This document shows, piece by piece, positions 13,201 to 31,362 of a stretch of 64,000 bases of DNA (the first letter of the stretch is position 1; every line of letters starts with the position of its first letter). Below the pieces are notes generated by a model. It had not been told where the DNA came from and did no database searches. It saw only the letters and a program-made list of their open reading frames with translations. The position numbers and the translations under genes are program-made. Source of the stretch: Chondrosia reniformis (Eukaryota > Porifera > Demospongiae > Chondrillida > Chondrillidae); contig OX359194.1 of NCBI GenBank assembly GCA_947172415.1, positions 5,270,001-5,334,000 of the forward strand, in the 5' to 3' direction.

Positions 13201-16200
13201 CATTTGCTTCACATATCTATGTATTCCTACGTATATATAATAATAATCAATGTAGTATCATCAATACATTAATGATACAAATGAACAGTGTATTTCGCAA
13301 TTGGATCGATTAATTGCGCAATGTGATAAATAATACCGGAAGTACCTAATAATCTAGTTATTTCCGTTTTAAGGGGGATTCCTTTGTTCTCTTGTCGTTT
13401 GTGTGAAGACCTTTTTTTCCGTGTGTTAGCGGTCGTCCTTACTCAAGGAACTTGAAATTTATAGAAAAACTTTCAATAGTAAGTTATCACTTTCCTTGGT
13501 TTACGTACGTGTGTACCTTTAGTGGGAAAAGCTATTTCAGTCGGAACGCGCACTACTCAACCGAAACTGTACATAGTTTCTCTCTTTCTGTATGCGTACC
13601 CTGTAATTGTATAGCGCTTGTGTATAATGTGTATTTAAGATTTAATTGTAGACAGCAAAGTGGCTTATAATACAATTCTAAGAGGCCTGAGTAATTGAAT
13701 TGGTGTAGAAGTGAATCGCGGAAGTACAAAGTTCAGCCAAACTAGTTGTGTCGAAAGAGATGTTAACTGGAATAATAAGCTTCTCCTAGCCTTGATTTAT
13801 CATAAATTATTCAAAATAATTTCCAAATGGAAAATAGTCAAGTCCTTACATTTGTGGTATAATGTCATTTAGAAGCAACAATGACCATAGATGTGTCTGA
13901 AAGTGGCCGCAAATGTAATTTGTATAACTGTGTCTGCATGTTAGTGTGATATAGTATATTTTTACATCTACGTACGTATATATGTAAGTACATACGTATG
14001 TTGTTAAAGACCTCCGGGTACCTCTAGTTTGAAACACTCAATTTGTGAATATAATTATTGATCAGGCTCAATAAAGCCTATATGCATACGTATGTACTTA
14101 TATACGTATTTCCCAGATAGACCTGTTTTGATTATAGGCATGTGTAGCTCTGCTAAATGATTTTAAATTTTATTTAAATTATTAAATAAGTGATAGTCGA
14201 ACACTTGAAAGAAGAAGGATGTTTGAAAGTTTGTTGGTATACGTATATATGTAGTATGCCTTGTGTATGTGTTGTGTAAGAGGTAGGCTGAGGTGGTTTT
14301 AAATGTTGAGTTGTAAACTTGTATTCAGTCACTTGGAAAGGTCATGCATGCTACCATAATAGATATGTACTTGGGAAGTACTCTAACATACGTATGTAGA
14401 AATAGCATGGTCTGTGCATGTGATTTTTGTTTCAGAATGACAAACTGAAAGTGCAGTGAAAGTAGAAAACAAATTGAGAAGACAAATGTACGTAGACTGT
14501 TTGAGAGTTGTATTCTGATTGTCCAAGAAAAAATGTTGAGCAATCATCAACACTTCTTTCTTCAAGCAAAGGATTAAGACGTACGTACGTACCAGTTAGA
14601 ACATTGATAAAGGCCTACGTATGGGTTGAAATGTCTTAATCCTTTGTTTGAAGAAGTATTTTTGTTATCATAGTGATCACAAGTACCCTTATTCTTTCAT
14701 TCTGACACATGTCCTTGGCTCCACCTTATGCAGTGTCAGCTGATACCCTGGCTATATGTGGTGTTTGGAATGGTGTGGTTAGGTCACTGATACCTACGTA
14801 CCTCTAGTGTTACTCTCGTCCATTATAAGACAGCCCTAAACAGTGGTATCTCTGAATTTAGTGTTTAAAAGTGCAAACTTGTCAATGGCACTGAAGCACC
14901 AGAGAGTTTTGAGGCATTGTAGTAGCCCTTGAAATACTTCTAATCTAATCTGTCAATAAATTATTACATTCTCTTGGATGTTTACTAACTACCTACGTAT
15001 ATATTTAGCTAAGCTGGTGATTAACCTGTTACTGTGTCATGTTAAGCACTTAACATCACTACTTGGTTAATACGTACGTATAACAAATTGCATTCCTTGG
15101 CATTATCAGCTGCAACTACGTAATTGCTGTAGTCTGACCTGACCAGACCCGCTACTGTATCCATTTATCACATATCCCCTGAGTGAGCCTGTGTGTACAT
15201 ACTAATGTGGATGAGGAACAGATACGTACATATATTTGCTTTTGAGAACAAGAAATATACATACGTAGAAAATGTCTTGCCAAGTTGTCAGGACAGGTCT
15301 ACTTGTACTGTTTGCATTTTGGTATCCAATGACTTAATCCAGTAGGAAGTTCATGTTTGATAATTTGTTGTGCAAATATGTCATTACTAAAGTGTGTTTC
15401 ATAGCTACGTATATTACGTACTTAGCTGACAGGAGTATTGATAACTTCATCTTTAGTCTTTTGAGCATCTACAGAGACACAGTTTGTTTCTTGAGAGTCA
15501 GACATTTTAACCCAGGGGTTCTTCAACAGACCATCTCAAAGATACTGTTTGTTTATTGCTCACCAACTACGTAGTCATCTCCTCTGAGGTGTAGTACAAG
15601 CTAAACAATCACTTACATGGCCTCTCTGTGTATTCATTGGAACATGAGGTTTGGTATCTTGTCCTATTTCAGTAACTTAGGTCAAGTTTGGCTGAGAGGG
15701 CTTTGGCACCACTGCAATGGCTTCTAAGTAATTATCCCATAAATAGTAACAACTGACTTGTGTGATTGTGTTCAGTTGTCATGTGCTGCCACTAGAGTGA
15801 TGTAATCTCACTCATTCTGATAAATTCTGTATTGTTGAAACTTTTTAACAATGGAATGTATTACCATTTGGTTCATTGTGTCTTACTGTGTGGTAGTTTA
15901 TGTAGTCCCAGTGTCTGTGTATACTACGTACGTACGTACATATGCACCCCGAGCACTGGGTAAGGTGTTTGTAAGCACTGTTTACAACTTAATTATCACA
16001 TGTACAGTACAAAGTAGAGCATTTAAAGAGTTTTAAGATTATTATTGGGAGGTTATTGCCTCATTTGGTGTGAATGTAGTGTATAAAGCGTTTCTTTGTG
16101 TTGTTATGAGGTGCTAAATGAATATTATGCAGGAAACATTGCTGCCTTAATGTAGGTGTTAATATGTGATACAATTGCCCTATGAGTTGATACATTTTAT

Positions 16201-16726
16201 GTAAATTAATCAACAAAGGGACCAGACAGAAATGAAATTATGCTATGTGGCTTGAGGTTGTCCTTGGCATGCGTATTTTCGCACATTCTTAGTATTGACA
16301 TTCTTGTGTGTAATTGACATTATTCATTATGTCTAGTGGTCATTGTGTGTAATCAGGTACATTTGTTTTGTCTGAAAAGCTAGCATATGTAAAAATAATT
16401 ACCTAAGTAACGAATTTCGCACCTAAATGAATCGAATTAAGTATCAAATTTTTTAGTTTAACACCTAGAAACGTCTACGGGTGAAGGCGTCCGTAGATGC
16501 AACATTACATACGGTGCAAATACGTTCGAAAACCCGTAGTGAACCTGTTCACACACCCGTACGTTTCTCGCGAAACGTTCAGTTTATTCTGTCTGGTACC
16601 GTACATACATATATAGCTGTACATCAATTATAAGTGACTCCCTTTAGTCATACTTGTTGCATATACTATGTATATACTATGTATATGTATGTTTCCCCTT
16701 TAGGTATTGCATCATAACTGTGATAC
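13201..16726. other. intergenic region and putative 5' UTR intron upstream of the coiled-coil gene
   Basis: No coding frame longer than chance is seen. A likely acceptor lies just before the coiled-coil start codon (CCCCTTTAG ending at 16703). A plausible non-coding first exon ends at 13478, followed by GTAAGTTATC. If joined, a 3.2-kb intron sits in the 5' UTR. The stretch is rich in TACGTA steps and holds the palindrome at 14552-14657. Confidence 0.4.
14552..14657 (+). ncRNA. palindromic repeat with hammerhead-like apex
   Basis: Left arm 14552-14580 and right arm 14633-14657 pair almost perfectly (AAAGGATTAAGAC with GTCTTAATCCTTT). Between them lie a short hairpin (GGCC, TACGT, GGGTT) and GAAATG at 14628-14633. 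The triplet GTA at 14581-14583 sits where a hammerhead cleavage triplet (NUH) would be, opposite the GAAA side of the long stem. The CUGAUGA box is decayed (TTGATAA). The shape matches the copy at 44229-44431, but it is probably inactive. Confidence 0.4.
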
Positions 16727-19700
16727 ATGAGCAGTGCTGAAACAGTCACTAGTAGCTCCCCAAGGTCCTCTTCTCCGGGCTTTCCAAGGACCCGCAGCAC
16801 TGGCAGCAGTGACGGGAAGAAGATCAAAAGGGGACTTGATTTTGGTATCTTGAGACGAGACAAGGAGAAGAGACGAAGCAGAGAAAAGAAAGAAATGGAT
16901 GATTGTAAAACAGAAGGAGGCGAAGAAGACAAACCACCCAGTCCTCACCCACGTCGAAGATCTGCTTTAATAAAGGTAAACTTTGGGGACGACCAGCCAT
17001 CCGGTGAGGCCAGCAATCGTACCAGTCTGTCACTGGATGACAGCAGACCTGGTACAGCAGCCTCCTATCGCTCTGGCACTCCTGCTAGCCTTATGGATTT
17101 AATTGACAAGGACACTCCTCCTGAGCCAGTCTCTTCTACTTCACAGCGGTCTCTTTCTAACCAGCTCAGAGAGATAGATAGGTTGCTAAACAGCATCAAC
17201 AGTGTCTCCTCTCCGCCTTCCTCAGGTCCAAAAGAATCAGGAGATGCTTATGCTAGCCTAGTCCACGTTAGGCAGCTCTTACATACCAGTTATAGACAGG
17301 TTGTTCAGCTGGAAGATGAAATGACTTTGCAATCTGAATCTTCCACAGATGTGTCCAAGAAGTTTAGCAAACCAGAATACAAGAAGATGAGCCCTGAAGT
17401 TGTCTCAAGACTTGCTCTTGTAAATGATGGAATCAAACGACTTGAAACCATGTCTGGCAACTTTAAAAAGAGAATTCATCAGTATAGCAAAGCTCAAAAG
17501 TCAGCCCTTCTACTTAAAGAACGGATCACACAACTGGAAGCTGAAAATGGGGAGCTGATGAAAGAAAATGCCAGTCTTAAGCTTACTTCAGGCAGCTCTA
17601 CTGATTTGGATGTAGCTGAACTGCAACATGACAAGGCAAAGCTCCTAGAGGCCTTAAATGAACAAAAAATCAAATTGGAACAGCAGAAGATTAACACAAG
17701 GATTGAAAAAGAACGACTTGTCTTAAAACTGTTTGAGATCGAAAGCCTGAGTTTGAAAGCGGATGAACACCAACTGGAGAAGGAGTATCTTGCAGCTGAA
17801 CACTCTCAGATATTTCAACCCAAACTTCCAAAAGACTCGCACTCTAGAGCTCGTTCCACATCACCCGAACCTGGTACACCCGCAGGAAAAGTAAGACATA
17901 GATTAAAACAATCTGAAGCTGAACTCCAAATGAAAAAAGCCAAAACAAAACAGTTGGAATTGCAGGTGCAGCAAGCCCATGGTTTGATTACTAGTCTTCT
18001 TGACCAGCGTGCAGAAGTGGAAGTGGAGCTGGCCGCAATGAAAGCTAAATCTGCTGGCACAGACTTGGGAATATCATTACATGCCATTGGTATATCATCC
18101 AGTGAAGTTGAAAGTTTGAAATCTAAAAACTTGGCATTGCAAAGACAGATTGAAGAAGTTAACCACCAGAGCGTAGACTTTGAAGCTGTAAGCGCTGAGA
18201 AAACCAAATTGGCAAGTCTTTTGAATGAGAAGAGCATGCAGTTGGAATCTATTCAAAAGTTAAAATTGGGACTTGAGACAAAGAATGCTGAAATGTCAGC
18301 AGAGCTGAAGCTTCAACAGAATGCTACTGAGGAGCTTAAACAGATGAAATTGGACCAACAGCATCTGGAACACGAGCGAGATGAGTCCATAGCTGCAAGT
18401 ACCCGTCTTCAACAGAGAATTAATAACTTGGAGATTGAACTGTCTGAAGCTTACGAGAAGGTCAAGTACAGCCAGAAAGATGCAATAGAGCTCAAAATGG
18501 CTGTCCAAGAATGCCAAATGGACCAGACCACACAAGCACAAGAGCTTGATCGCATGAAAGCCATGGTATCTCGCCAGCGAGAAATGGTGATAGAAAAGGA
18601 AACCCTACTCAAAGAAGTAGATAATCTTAAACTACTTCTCCAGAAACAGGAGAATGATATTTACCAGCTTCAAGAGGACTCCTGTGCCAAAGACAATGCA
18701 CTGGAAGGAACTACTAAGCAGATGCAGGATTCCGAGCAGAGGATGATGGAACTCCAGAAAGAGTTTGAAAAGCTTGAGGAAGAAAGGTGTGAGCTTCTTG
18801 AAAGTCTGAAAAAGGATGAAAAGCTGTACAAGGACGAAAAGAATGCTTTGGAGAAGAAGCTGTTGAAAGCTGAAGATGACCATAGTACCTTGAAGGTTGA
18901 AAGTGAATCCTTAAGGAAGAGGCTGCTGACACTAACAGATGATTTATCTTGCCTCTTATCCGATAAGAGAGCACTTGAGAAAAAGGTAGAGACCTTGGCC
19001 AGTCAGTCTCCGTTGGTTTCACAGCAAATGGCTGAACTGACATCATCCAAAGATGCTAAGGATGAAGAACTAAGGAAGACTAAGGAACAGCTCTCAGAAA
19101 CAAAAGAGGAGTTGAACACCATTCAATCCAAACAACAGGAGTGTGAAAGTCAAATAAAAACTCTTTCTATGGAGCTGGAAGAAGCTTCACAAGAAAAAGA
19201 GGCTTTGAGAAATCAGCTTGAGACTCTGAAAGTAGACCTTGAGAGAGAGACTTCTACTGGACAGATTAAGGACAGAGAGATCACAGAACTTATAAAAGCT
19301 GTTGAAAACCATAAGAGAGAGAATGTAAAGGGGGAAGAAGACTACAAGCAGTTAGAACAGCAATATCACGATTACAGGAACAAAGTGGAGAGTCTATTGA
19401 ACAGCTCCTCTCAACTCAAGGCTGACAATATGGAGCTTTTTAAGTTGCTTGAGCAGGCACGAGAGGAGGAAACCGGTGATACACCTTCCAAAGATGAGCT
19501 GTTTCAACGGCTTAGAGAGGAGAATGAAAAGTTGGAGAGGCAAGTTTCACTACTCAGTCAGTGGAATGAGCAACAACGACAGGATCTAACCATTGCAGAA
19601 GAGAATCTTACAACCTTTAAAAAGAAATACCAGGAATCAGTAGAGAGAATGGCAAGGGAACATGCGACTACTATTAAGCAGTACAAGATTGAGCTAGAAG

Positions 19701-20230
19701 AAAAGAATTCGGAATGTTCAAGACTTCAGCGTAAACTGCAAGGTGAAGCTTTTGAGGAATTTCAAACTAGGATTGCCACCCAACAGACCCTGTTGACTCA
19801 CCTCAGTCAGCAAAATTCCAATCTCCAAGAGCATATAGCTCTTCTTACTGATAAGATTTCCTCCTTGGGAGAAGATCCTCCTCAACCCGAAGAGTTTAGC
19901 TTCTCAGCTCCACAAGAGCCTGATGAGTCCTTTTCTCCCAATTCAGAGCCATCTGTAAAAGGCAAGGAAGTAAACAGAGAGAGCAGGGAGAAGATTCATG
20001 AAAAGGAAAAAGATAAGAGTAAAAAGACCCTCTTTAAAAGGCGCAGTCGTTCGGCTGGACCATCAAATATGAGAAAAGTTCGTACAAACAGCATTGGAGA
20101 GCCTCCTTCTAATGGTGAGATTCGTGCTACTACAGAACCAGAAGATATTCAAGCTGAAAATGTATTTTTGAAACAACAATTAAAGGAGCTACAAGCTCGT
20201 CTTCATCCCCCCACAAACCATGAATCTTAA
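16727..20230 (+). CDS. large coiled-coil protein, single exon, 1167 residues
   Basis: I do not recognise an ortholog. Residues 1-160 are basic and Ser/Pro-rich (SSSPRSSSPGFPRTR, RRRSALIKVNF, DDSRPGTAASYRSGTPASLM) and probably disordered. From about residue 160 to 1060 the protein is heptad-rich coiled coil, heavy in Glu, Lys, Leu and Gln, with breaks near 375 (RARSTSPEPGTP) and 455. The tail is basic (KTLFKRRSRSAGPSNMRKV) and ends in a short helix. It is probably a cytoskeletal or scaffold protein, by inference only. ATG at 16727 follows an acceptor at 16703, so the coding part is one exon of a gene with a 5' UTR intron. A 3.5-kb uninterrupted frame is unusual among these intron-rich neighbours. 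Its 3' end is duplicated at 20447-21035. Confidence 0.9.
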   Translation: MSSAETVTSSSPRSSSPGFPRTRSTGSSDGKKIKRGLDFGILRRDKEKRRSREKKEMDDCKTEGGEEDKPPSPHPRRRSALIKVNFGDDQPSGEASNRTSLSLDDSRPGTAASYRSGTPASLMDLIDKDTPPEPVSSTSQRSLSNQLREIDRLLNSINSVSSPPSSGPKESGDAYASLVHVRQLLHTSYRQVVQLEDEMTLQSESSTDVSKKFSKPEYKKMSPEVVSRLALVNDGIKRLETMSGNFKKRIHQYSKAQKSALLLKERITQLEAENGELMKENASLKLTSGSSTDLDVAELQHDKAKLLEALNEQKIKLEQQKINTRIEKERLVLKLFEIESLSLKADEHQLEKEYLAAEHSQIFQPKLPKDSHSRARSTSPEPGTPAGKVRHRLKQSEAELQMKKAKTKQLELQVQQAHGLITSLLDQRAEVEVELAAMKAKSAGTDLGISLHAIGISSSEVESLKSKNLALQRQIEEVNHQSVDFEAVSAEKTKLASLLNEKSMQLESIQKLKLGLETKNAEMSAELKLQQNATEELKQMKLDQQHLEHERDESIAASTRLQQRINNLEIELSEAYEKVKYSQKDAIELKMAVQECQMDQTTQAQELDRMKAMVSRQREMVIEKETLLKEVDNLKLLLQKQENDIYQLQEDSCAKDNALEGTTKQMQDSEQRMMELQKEFEKLEEERCELLESLKKDEKLYKDEKNALEKKLLKAEDDHSTLKVESESLRKRLLTLTDDLSCLLSDKRALEKKVETLASQSPLVSQQMAELTSSKDAKDEELRKTKEQLSETKEELNTIQSKQQECESQIKTLSMELEEASQEKEALRNQLETLKVDLERETSTGQIKDREITELIKAVENHKRENVKGEEDYKQLEQQYHDYRNKVESLLNSSSQLKADNMELFKLLEQAREEETGDTPSKDELFQRLREENEKLERQVSLLSQWNEQQRQDLTIAEENLTTFKKKYQESVERMAREHATTIKQYKIELEEKNSECSRLQRKLQGEAFEEFQTRIATQQTLLTHLSQQNSNLQEHIALLTDKISSLGEDPPQPEEFSFSAPQEPDESFSPNSEPSVKGKEVNRESREKIHEKEKDKSKKTLFKRRSRSAGPSNMRKVRTNSIGEPPSNGEIRATTEPEDIQAENVFLKQQLKELQARLHPPTNHES

Positions 20231-20369
20231 AATTTACCAATACTCATTTTAGTAACATATGGTGTTATATTCAGTGCTTCTCTTTTTCTGTTTTATAACT
20301 TTGTATGCTCTAAACGTTAGCGCATTATTTTGAGAGACTGTGTTAGAACCCATACTCAATTATAATCTA

Positions 20370-21035
20370 TACAGTGTATTTATTGATTGTCATGGAAGAC
20401 GAACTTTAATTCTACCTGATGTCAAAACGTGTTTAGAAAAATGGCGTCACCTTCCAAAGATGAGCTATTTCAACGGCTTAGAGAGGAGAATGAAAAGTTG
20501 GAGAGGCAAGTTTCAATACTAAGTCAGTGGAATGAACGACAGCAACAGGATCTAACCATTGCAGAAGAGAATCTTGAAATCTATAAAAAGAAATACCAGG
20601 AATCAGTAGAGAGAATGGCAAAGGAACATGCGACTACTCTTAAGCAGTACAAGATTGAGCTAGAAGAAAAGGATTCGGAGTGTTCAAGACTTCAGCGTAA
20701 ACTGCAAAAATTTGATGTGTCCTTTTCTCACAGTGCAGAGCCACCTGTGAAAGGCAAGGAAGTAAACGGAGAGAGCAAGGAGAATATTCATGAAAAGGAA
20801 AAAGATAAGACCCTCTTTGAAAGGCGCAGACGTTCGGCTGGACCATCAAATACGACATGTTGTAGCTCCTTTAACTGTTTCAAAAATCAAAACAACAATT
20901 AAAGGAGCTACAAGCTCGTCTTCATCCCCCCACAAACCATGAATCTTAAAATTACCATTTTAGTCAACATATAATGTTATATTCAGTGCTTCTCCTTTTC
21001 TGTTTTATAACTTTCTATGCTCTAAACGTTAGCAT
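20370..21035 (+). CDS. chimeric duplicate: COX6A 5' end and start codon joined to the coiled-coil tail; CDS 20441-20902
   Basis: Bases 20370-20450 match the COX6A upstream region at about 23318-23408 (shared CTATACAGTGTATTTATTGA, TCTACCTGATGTCA and TTTAGAAAAATGGCGTCAC). From 20448 the sequence matches the coiled-coil gene from about 19486 onward, through its 3' UTR. The frame starts ATG GCG TCA as in COX6A and runs in frame into PSKDELFQRLREENEKLERQ (153 residues). Parent bases 19742-19921 are replaced by 6 bp, a net loss of 58 codons that keeps the frame. A second deletion with an inverted filler alters the last 15 residues. It could be a young expressed gene under the COX6A promoter or a fortuitous open remnant. 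Confidence 0.75.
20860..20913. repeat. snap-back palindrome in the chimeric gene's 3' end
   Basis: TGTAGCTCCTTTAA and TTAAAGGAGCTACA flank about 25 bases. The first arm is not in the parent gene, whereas the second corresponds to parent bases near 20180-20195. A template switch to the opposite strand would create exactly this. It changes the reading frame, so the protein ends NTTCCSSFNCFKNQNNN. Confidence 0.8.
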
Positions 21036-21355
21036 ACACTAGTTCTATTAATTTATACGGGTATTAAATTATGCGATTTGGACCATTCTAAAATTTGTGC
21101 GTTTTTTAATTATGCGATTTGAAAGATTGCTGCAGCATTGCATGCTGTTTTCAGTAGCATACTGACCAATAGCAGCTCTCTATTCATCACTGAAGGCCGT
21201 ATAAGCCTTCTGTTTACGATTTTCTCTCTGTGGACTTGTCAATCGTGATACGGAAGCATTCGCTTCCTTCTTAACAGGGTAAGTATCTGTTTTTTTTTGC
21301 GCGGTTAAATCAAGTGCGAAATTAAATTATGCGCTTCGGTAGTCACTCGCATATA

Positions 21356-22048
21356 CAGTAAAACCTCTAATAGCGGACTCTCCGAAAAGCGGACAACCTC
21401 TGTACAGCGGACAAATCTTACGCCCCCGATTGACTTTCCCAAACTCCGGACAACGGACACTGACCAAGCCTCAGACTGATCTCTGACAATGCATACTGAC
21501 CTCCGAAAGGGGACAGTTAAACTAAAGACGAGACGAAACTAATACGATAAAACGATAATAGTACAGTGAACAAAATTAACGTAAGTCACAAGTATCTAGC
21601 TACATAAAATAGCTACAGATGTCCAGCGGATCGTACGGAGTCAACGAATTCCTTCATTTTATCAACGTGGGACTTGGGTCCATACAAACAGTAGGTACAT
21701 GGGACCTCCAGTCCATACCCAGCTCCTCGGTTGACTTTGTCTCCAGTGACCTCAGCAAAACCCTTGTTGACGTCCCTCCTCAGAAATGCTGACACCTTTG
21801 GCGTTATATTGTAAGGAATATGCCCAACAACGTGGTTATGATAATATACGGCCACTGCATGTACGTCGTGGCTATTACAAGTGCCTGCCCAGCAAAGTTA
21901 TTATCATTATATATGTATGATTTTATTATGATATCACATTTCAAGGACATTCTAGTAGATTATAAACAAACCTCTGAGAAGAGGACAACCTCTCTACAAA
22001 GGAGAAATCGCCGTCCCCTGATGTGTCCTTTGTTAGGAGGTTTTACTG
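21356..22048. mobile_element. non-autonomous Tc1/mariner-pogo-like element with TA target duplication
   Basis: CAGTAAAACCTC at 21356 and its exact inverse GAGGTTTTACTG ending at 22048 form the terminal repeats. TA lies on both sides (21354-21355 and 22049-22050). Similarity continues inward less exactly (TAATAGCGGAC versus CTAACAAAGGAC). The length is 693 bp. No transposase is seen; the only frame is the HIRAN-like one on the minus strand. Confidence 0.7.
21613..21855 (-). CDS. 80-residue HIRAN-like frame carried within the transposon
   Basis: The frame contains VVGHIPYNITPKVSAFLRRD, then GFAEVTGDKVNRGAGYGLEV and a CTYCLYGPKSHVDKMKEF end. The order of VGHIP, a helix, EVTG, a Gly-rich turn and YGP resembles HIRAN-type DNA-end-binding domains, often found near nuclease or transposon modules in invertebrate genomes. 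This is family recall, not a search. It is intact from ATG to stop but short, and may be a remnant exon of a larger transposon protein. Confidence 0.45.
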   Translation of the reverse strand: MAVYYHNHVVGHIPYNITPKVSAFLRRDVNKGFAEVTGDKVNRGAGYGLEVPCTYCLYGPKSHVDKMKEFVDSVRSAGHL

Positions 22049-23399
22049 TATAGCATAATAATACCGCGCATACATTTATAGACGGTATTATTTTGAGAGA
22101 CTGTGTTAGAGCCCATACTCTATATAATGTTAACGTTACAGTTAATGTATGGAGTGCCGCGTCAATGGGCAATTTTATATAGGGGTATACGGGTTGATCA
22201 GTGAGAAACATGGCTGCCGTTTTGCATAATATGGACATTCTATATAGAGATACATACGTACACCTATACAAGGAACTATAAATCAATTACTGTGTTTGTA
22301 CACCTAAAATGCAGCTGCATCTCTTACATAGCAACGTTAACATTAGTTACCTTAGTAACAGTCTTCTAAGCAAGAAAAACCCACCCATCCCGCCCATTCA
22401 ATTCTCAATGCGGGTTATATGCATACATACAGGTATATAAGTTGTCAGCCTCCAGGTATATAGGTATGTGGGTTTAGAAGCAGGTATATACAAATGAGCA
22501 CATACACTTATATGTAATTGTGTCAGAATATGTTGATTGGTGTTTACTCTTAATTTATATATTAATTTTTGATATGATGTATTATTATATTTTTAATTCA
22601 CACTCATGTTGATAGTTAAGGATAAGTATTATCTGCATACTTTGTAGTTACACATATTATGGTCCCAAGTTATTTTATTTGTCTCTTGAGTGTCTATTGT
22701 AGTTTGGAATCCTTGCCGGGTTCCAGGGTTTGTGTTCTCCATTATTTTGATGTGATCGGGCCAATGAATGCGATTAGCACCTTACCCCCAAAGCTCCTAT
22801 AGGGGAGGTAAATTTATGCATACATGAGGTGTTCATCCTTCACCTTATAGGTATACAGTATATGCTGGGAACCTTAGTATGGTACTTCTAGGCCAGATCT
22901 ACTCTATAGTTATTACAAAGGATGCCTGTTGCTCTCAGGCACAGGGCTTCATATACATAGATAATAGGTATATTGTAGGGCCGTGCTTAAATAGATCCAC
23001 AATTCTTAAAGTATTTGCACCCTGTGCACTTCTCTCATCACATTTGGGAGTATTCTTTATAAATAGTATGGCTGGCTTTAAAGGTATGGGGGGTGCACCA
23101 GTATTGGTAACTCCTAGAAAACAGTGTCTAGTTGACATACTGCATACCCTGGCCATACACCAGCTCAGTGCATAGATATGCATAGGCCTAGGCTGGCTAA
23201 AAGGTTTTTCTAACCCTGGCATCTGGCAAGGAAGGTCATATTACTGTACTCCACTTGATCAATGCCTATACCTACTTGAACCACAACTTGCATTTTGAAG
23301 CTATTGCATGCCTGCTGATCTATACAGTGTATTTATTGAACGTTGACGTTGCCATGGAAGATGAACTTTCTACCTGATGTCATAATGCGTTTAGAAAAA

Positions 23400-23735
23400 A
23401 TGGCGTCACTTAGGAAGTGGAGTCGTTTGGGTTTTCGTTATATGTCTACGTTCAAGGAAGCTACATTGGCTGAAGAGACTCATGCTTTGGGAACAATGTA
23501 CCTGTGGAAGAAAATTTCCTTCTTTGTGGCTGTCCCAATGATGGGCTTGTGTGTATACAATGCTTACACAAAGGAGAAGGAACACGCAAAACACATTGAG
23601 GAACATGGAAGGCCAGAGTTCGTTCCGTACGCTCATCTTCGAATTAGAAGCAAGCCTTTCCCTTGGGGAGACGGAAATCACAGTTTGATACATAACCGCC
23701 ACGTCAATGCCCTTCCTGAAGGATACGAAGAATAG
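23400..23735 (+). CDS. COX6A: cytochrome c oxidase subunit 6A, mitochondrial
   Basis: A nuclear-encoded subunit of respiratory complex IV in the mitochondrial inner membrane. It has 111 residues, close to the usual length (about 109). A basic leader ([16 protein letters not shown]) is followed by one membrane helix ([21 protein letters not shown]), then the family block [29 protein letters not shown] and a C-terminal LPEGYEE. I chose ATG at 23400 because it gives a normal presequence. Upstream in-frame ATG codons at 23343 and 23385 exist, but the first of these regions is 5' UTR by comparison with the family. The gene is a single exon, and AATAAA lies at 23852. Its 5' end is the donor of the chimeric gene at 20370. 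Confidence 0.95.
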   Translation: MASLRKWSRLGFRYMSTFKEATLAEETHALGTMYLWKKISFFVAVPMMGLCVYNAYTKEKEHAKHIEEHGRPEFVPYAHLRIRSKPFPWGDGNHSLIHNRHVNALPEGYEE

Positions 23736-23851
23736 TCAAGTATTGTAGTAACTGGTTTGCTATGGATAACTCTTTACCTTACTCTCTTTATGTACGCAAT
23801 AATCTTGAATTACTTAAAAAAGTGCGTGACGAAAATGAAAGATATCAGTAC

Positions 23852-23857
23852 AATAAA
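23852..23857 (+). terminator. polyadenylation signal of COX6A
   Basis: AATAAA lies 117 bases after the COX6A stop codon. Confidence 0.6.
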
Positions 23858-23983
23858 TACTAAAGCATGCCTATACGTATATTCAGTAAATAGTACAATT
23901 GTTTCACTTTTAATTAACGAAATATGTTTTAAATAATTGGTTACCATTGCATTGGTACTCTAGATCAGCGAAACGTTGAAAGA

Positions 23984-31362
<7,379 letters not shown>

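Larger units (their letters stand above)
21036..23399. other. spacer between chimeric gene and COX6A, second copy of the duplicated spacer plus insertions
   Basis: The segment 22084-22130 (ATTATTTTGAGAGACTGTGTTAG...) repeats 20327-20370, which in the first copy lies directly after the parent gene's 3' UTR. In this copy, 21036-22083 separates the two parts, so about 1.05 kb was inserted; it includes the transposon at 21356-22048. The rest, 22130-23315, is AT-rich and has no support for a gene. Confidence 0.6.

Noticed and set aside
20429-20443. GTG start 12 bases before the chimeric gene's ATG
   Set aside because: Animal genes start at ATG, and comparison with COX6A fixes the start at 20441.
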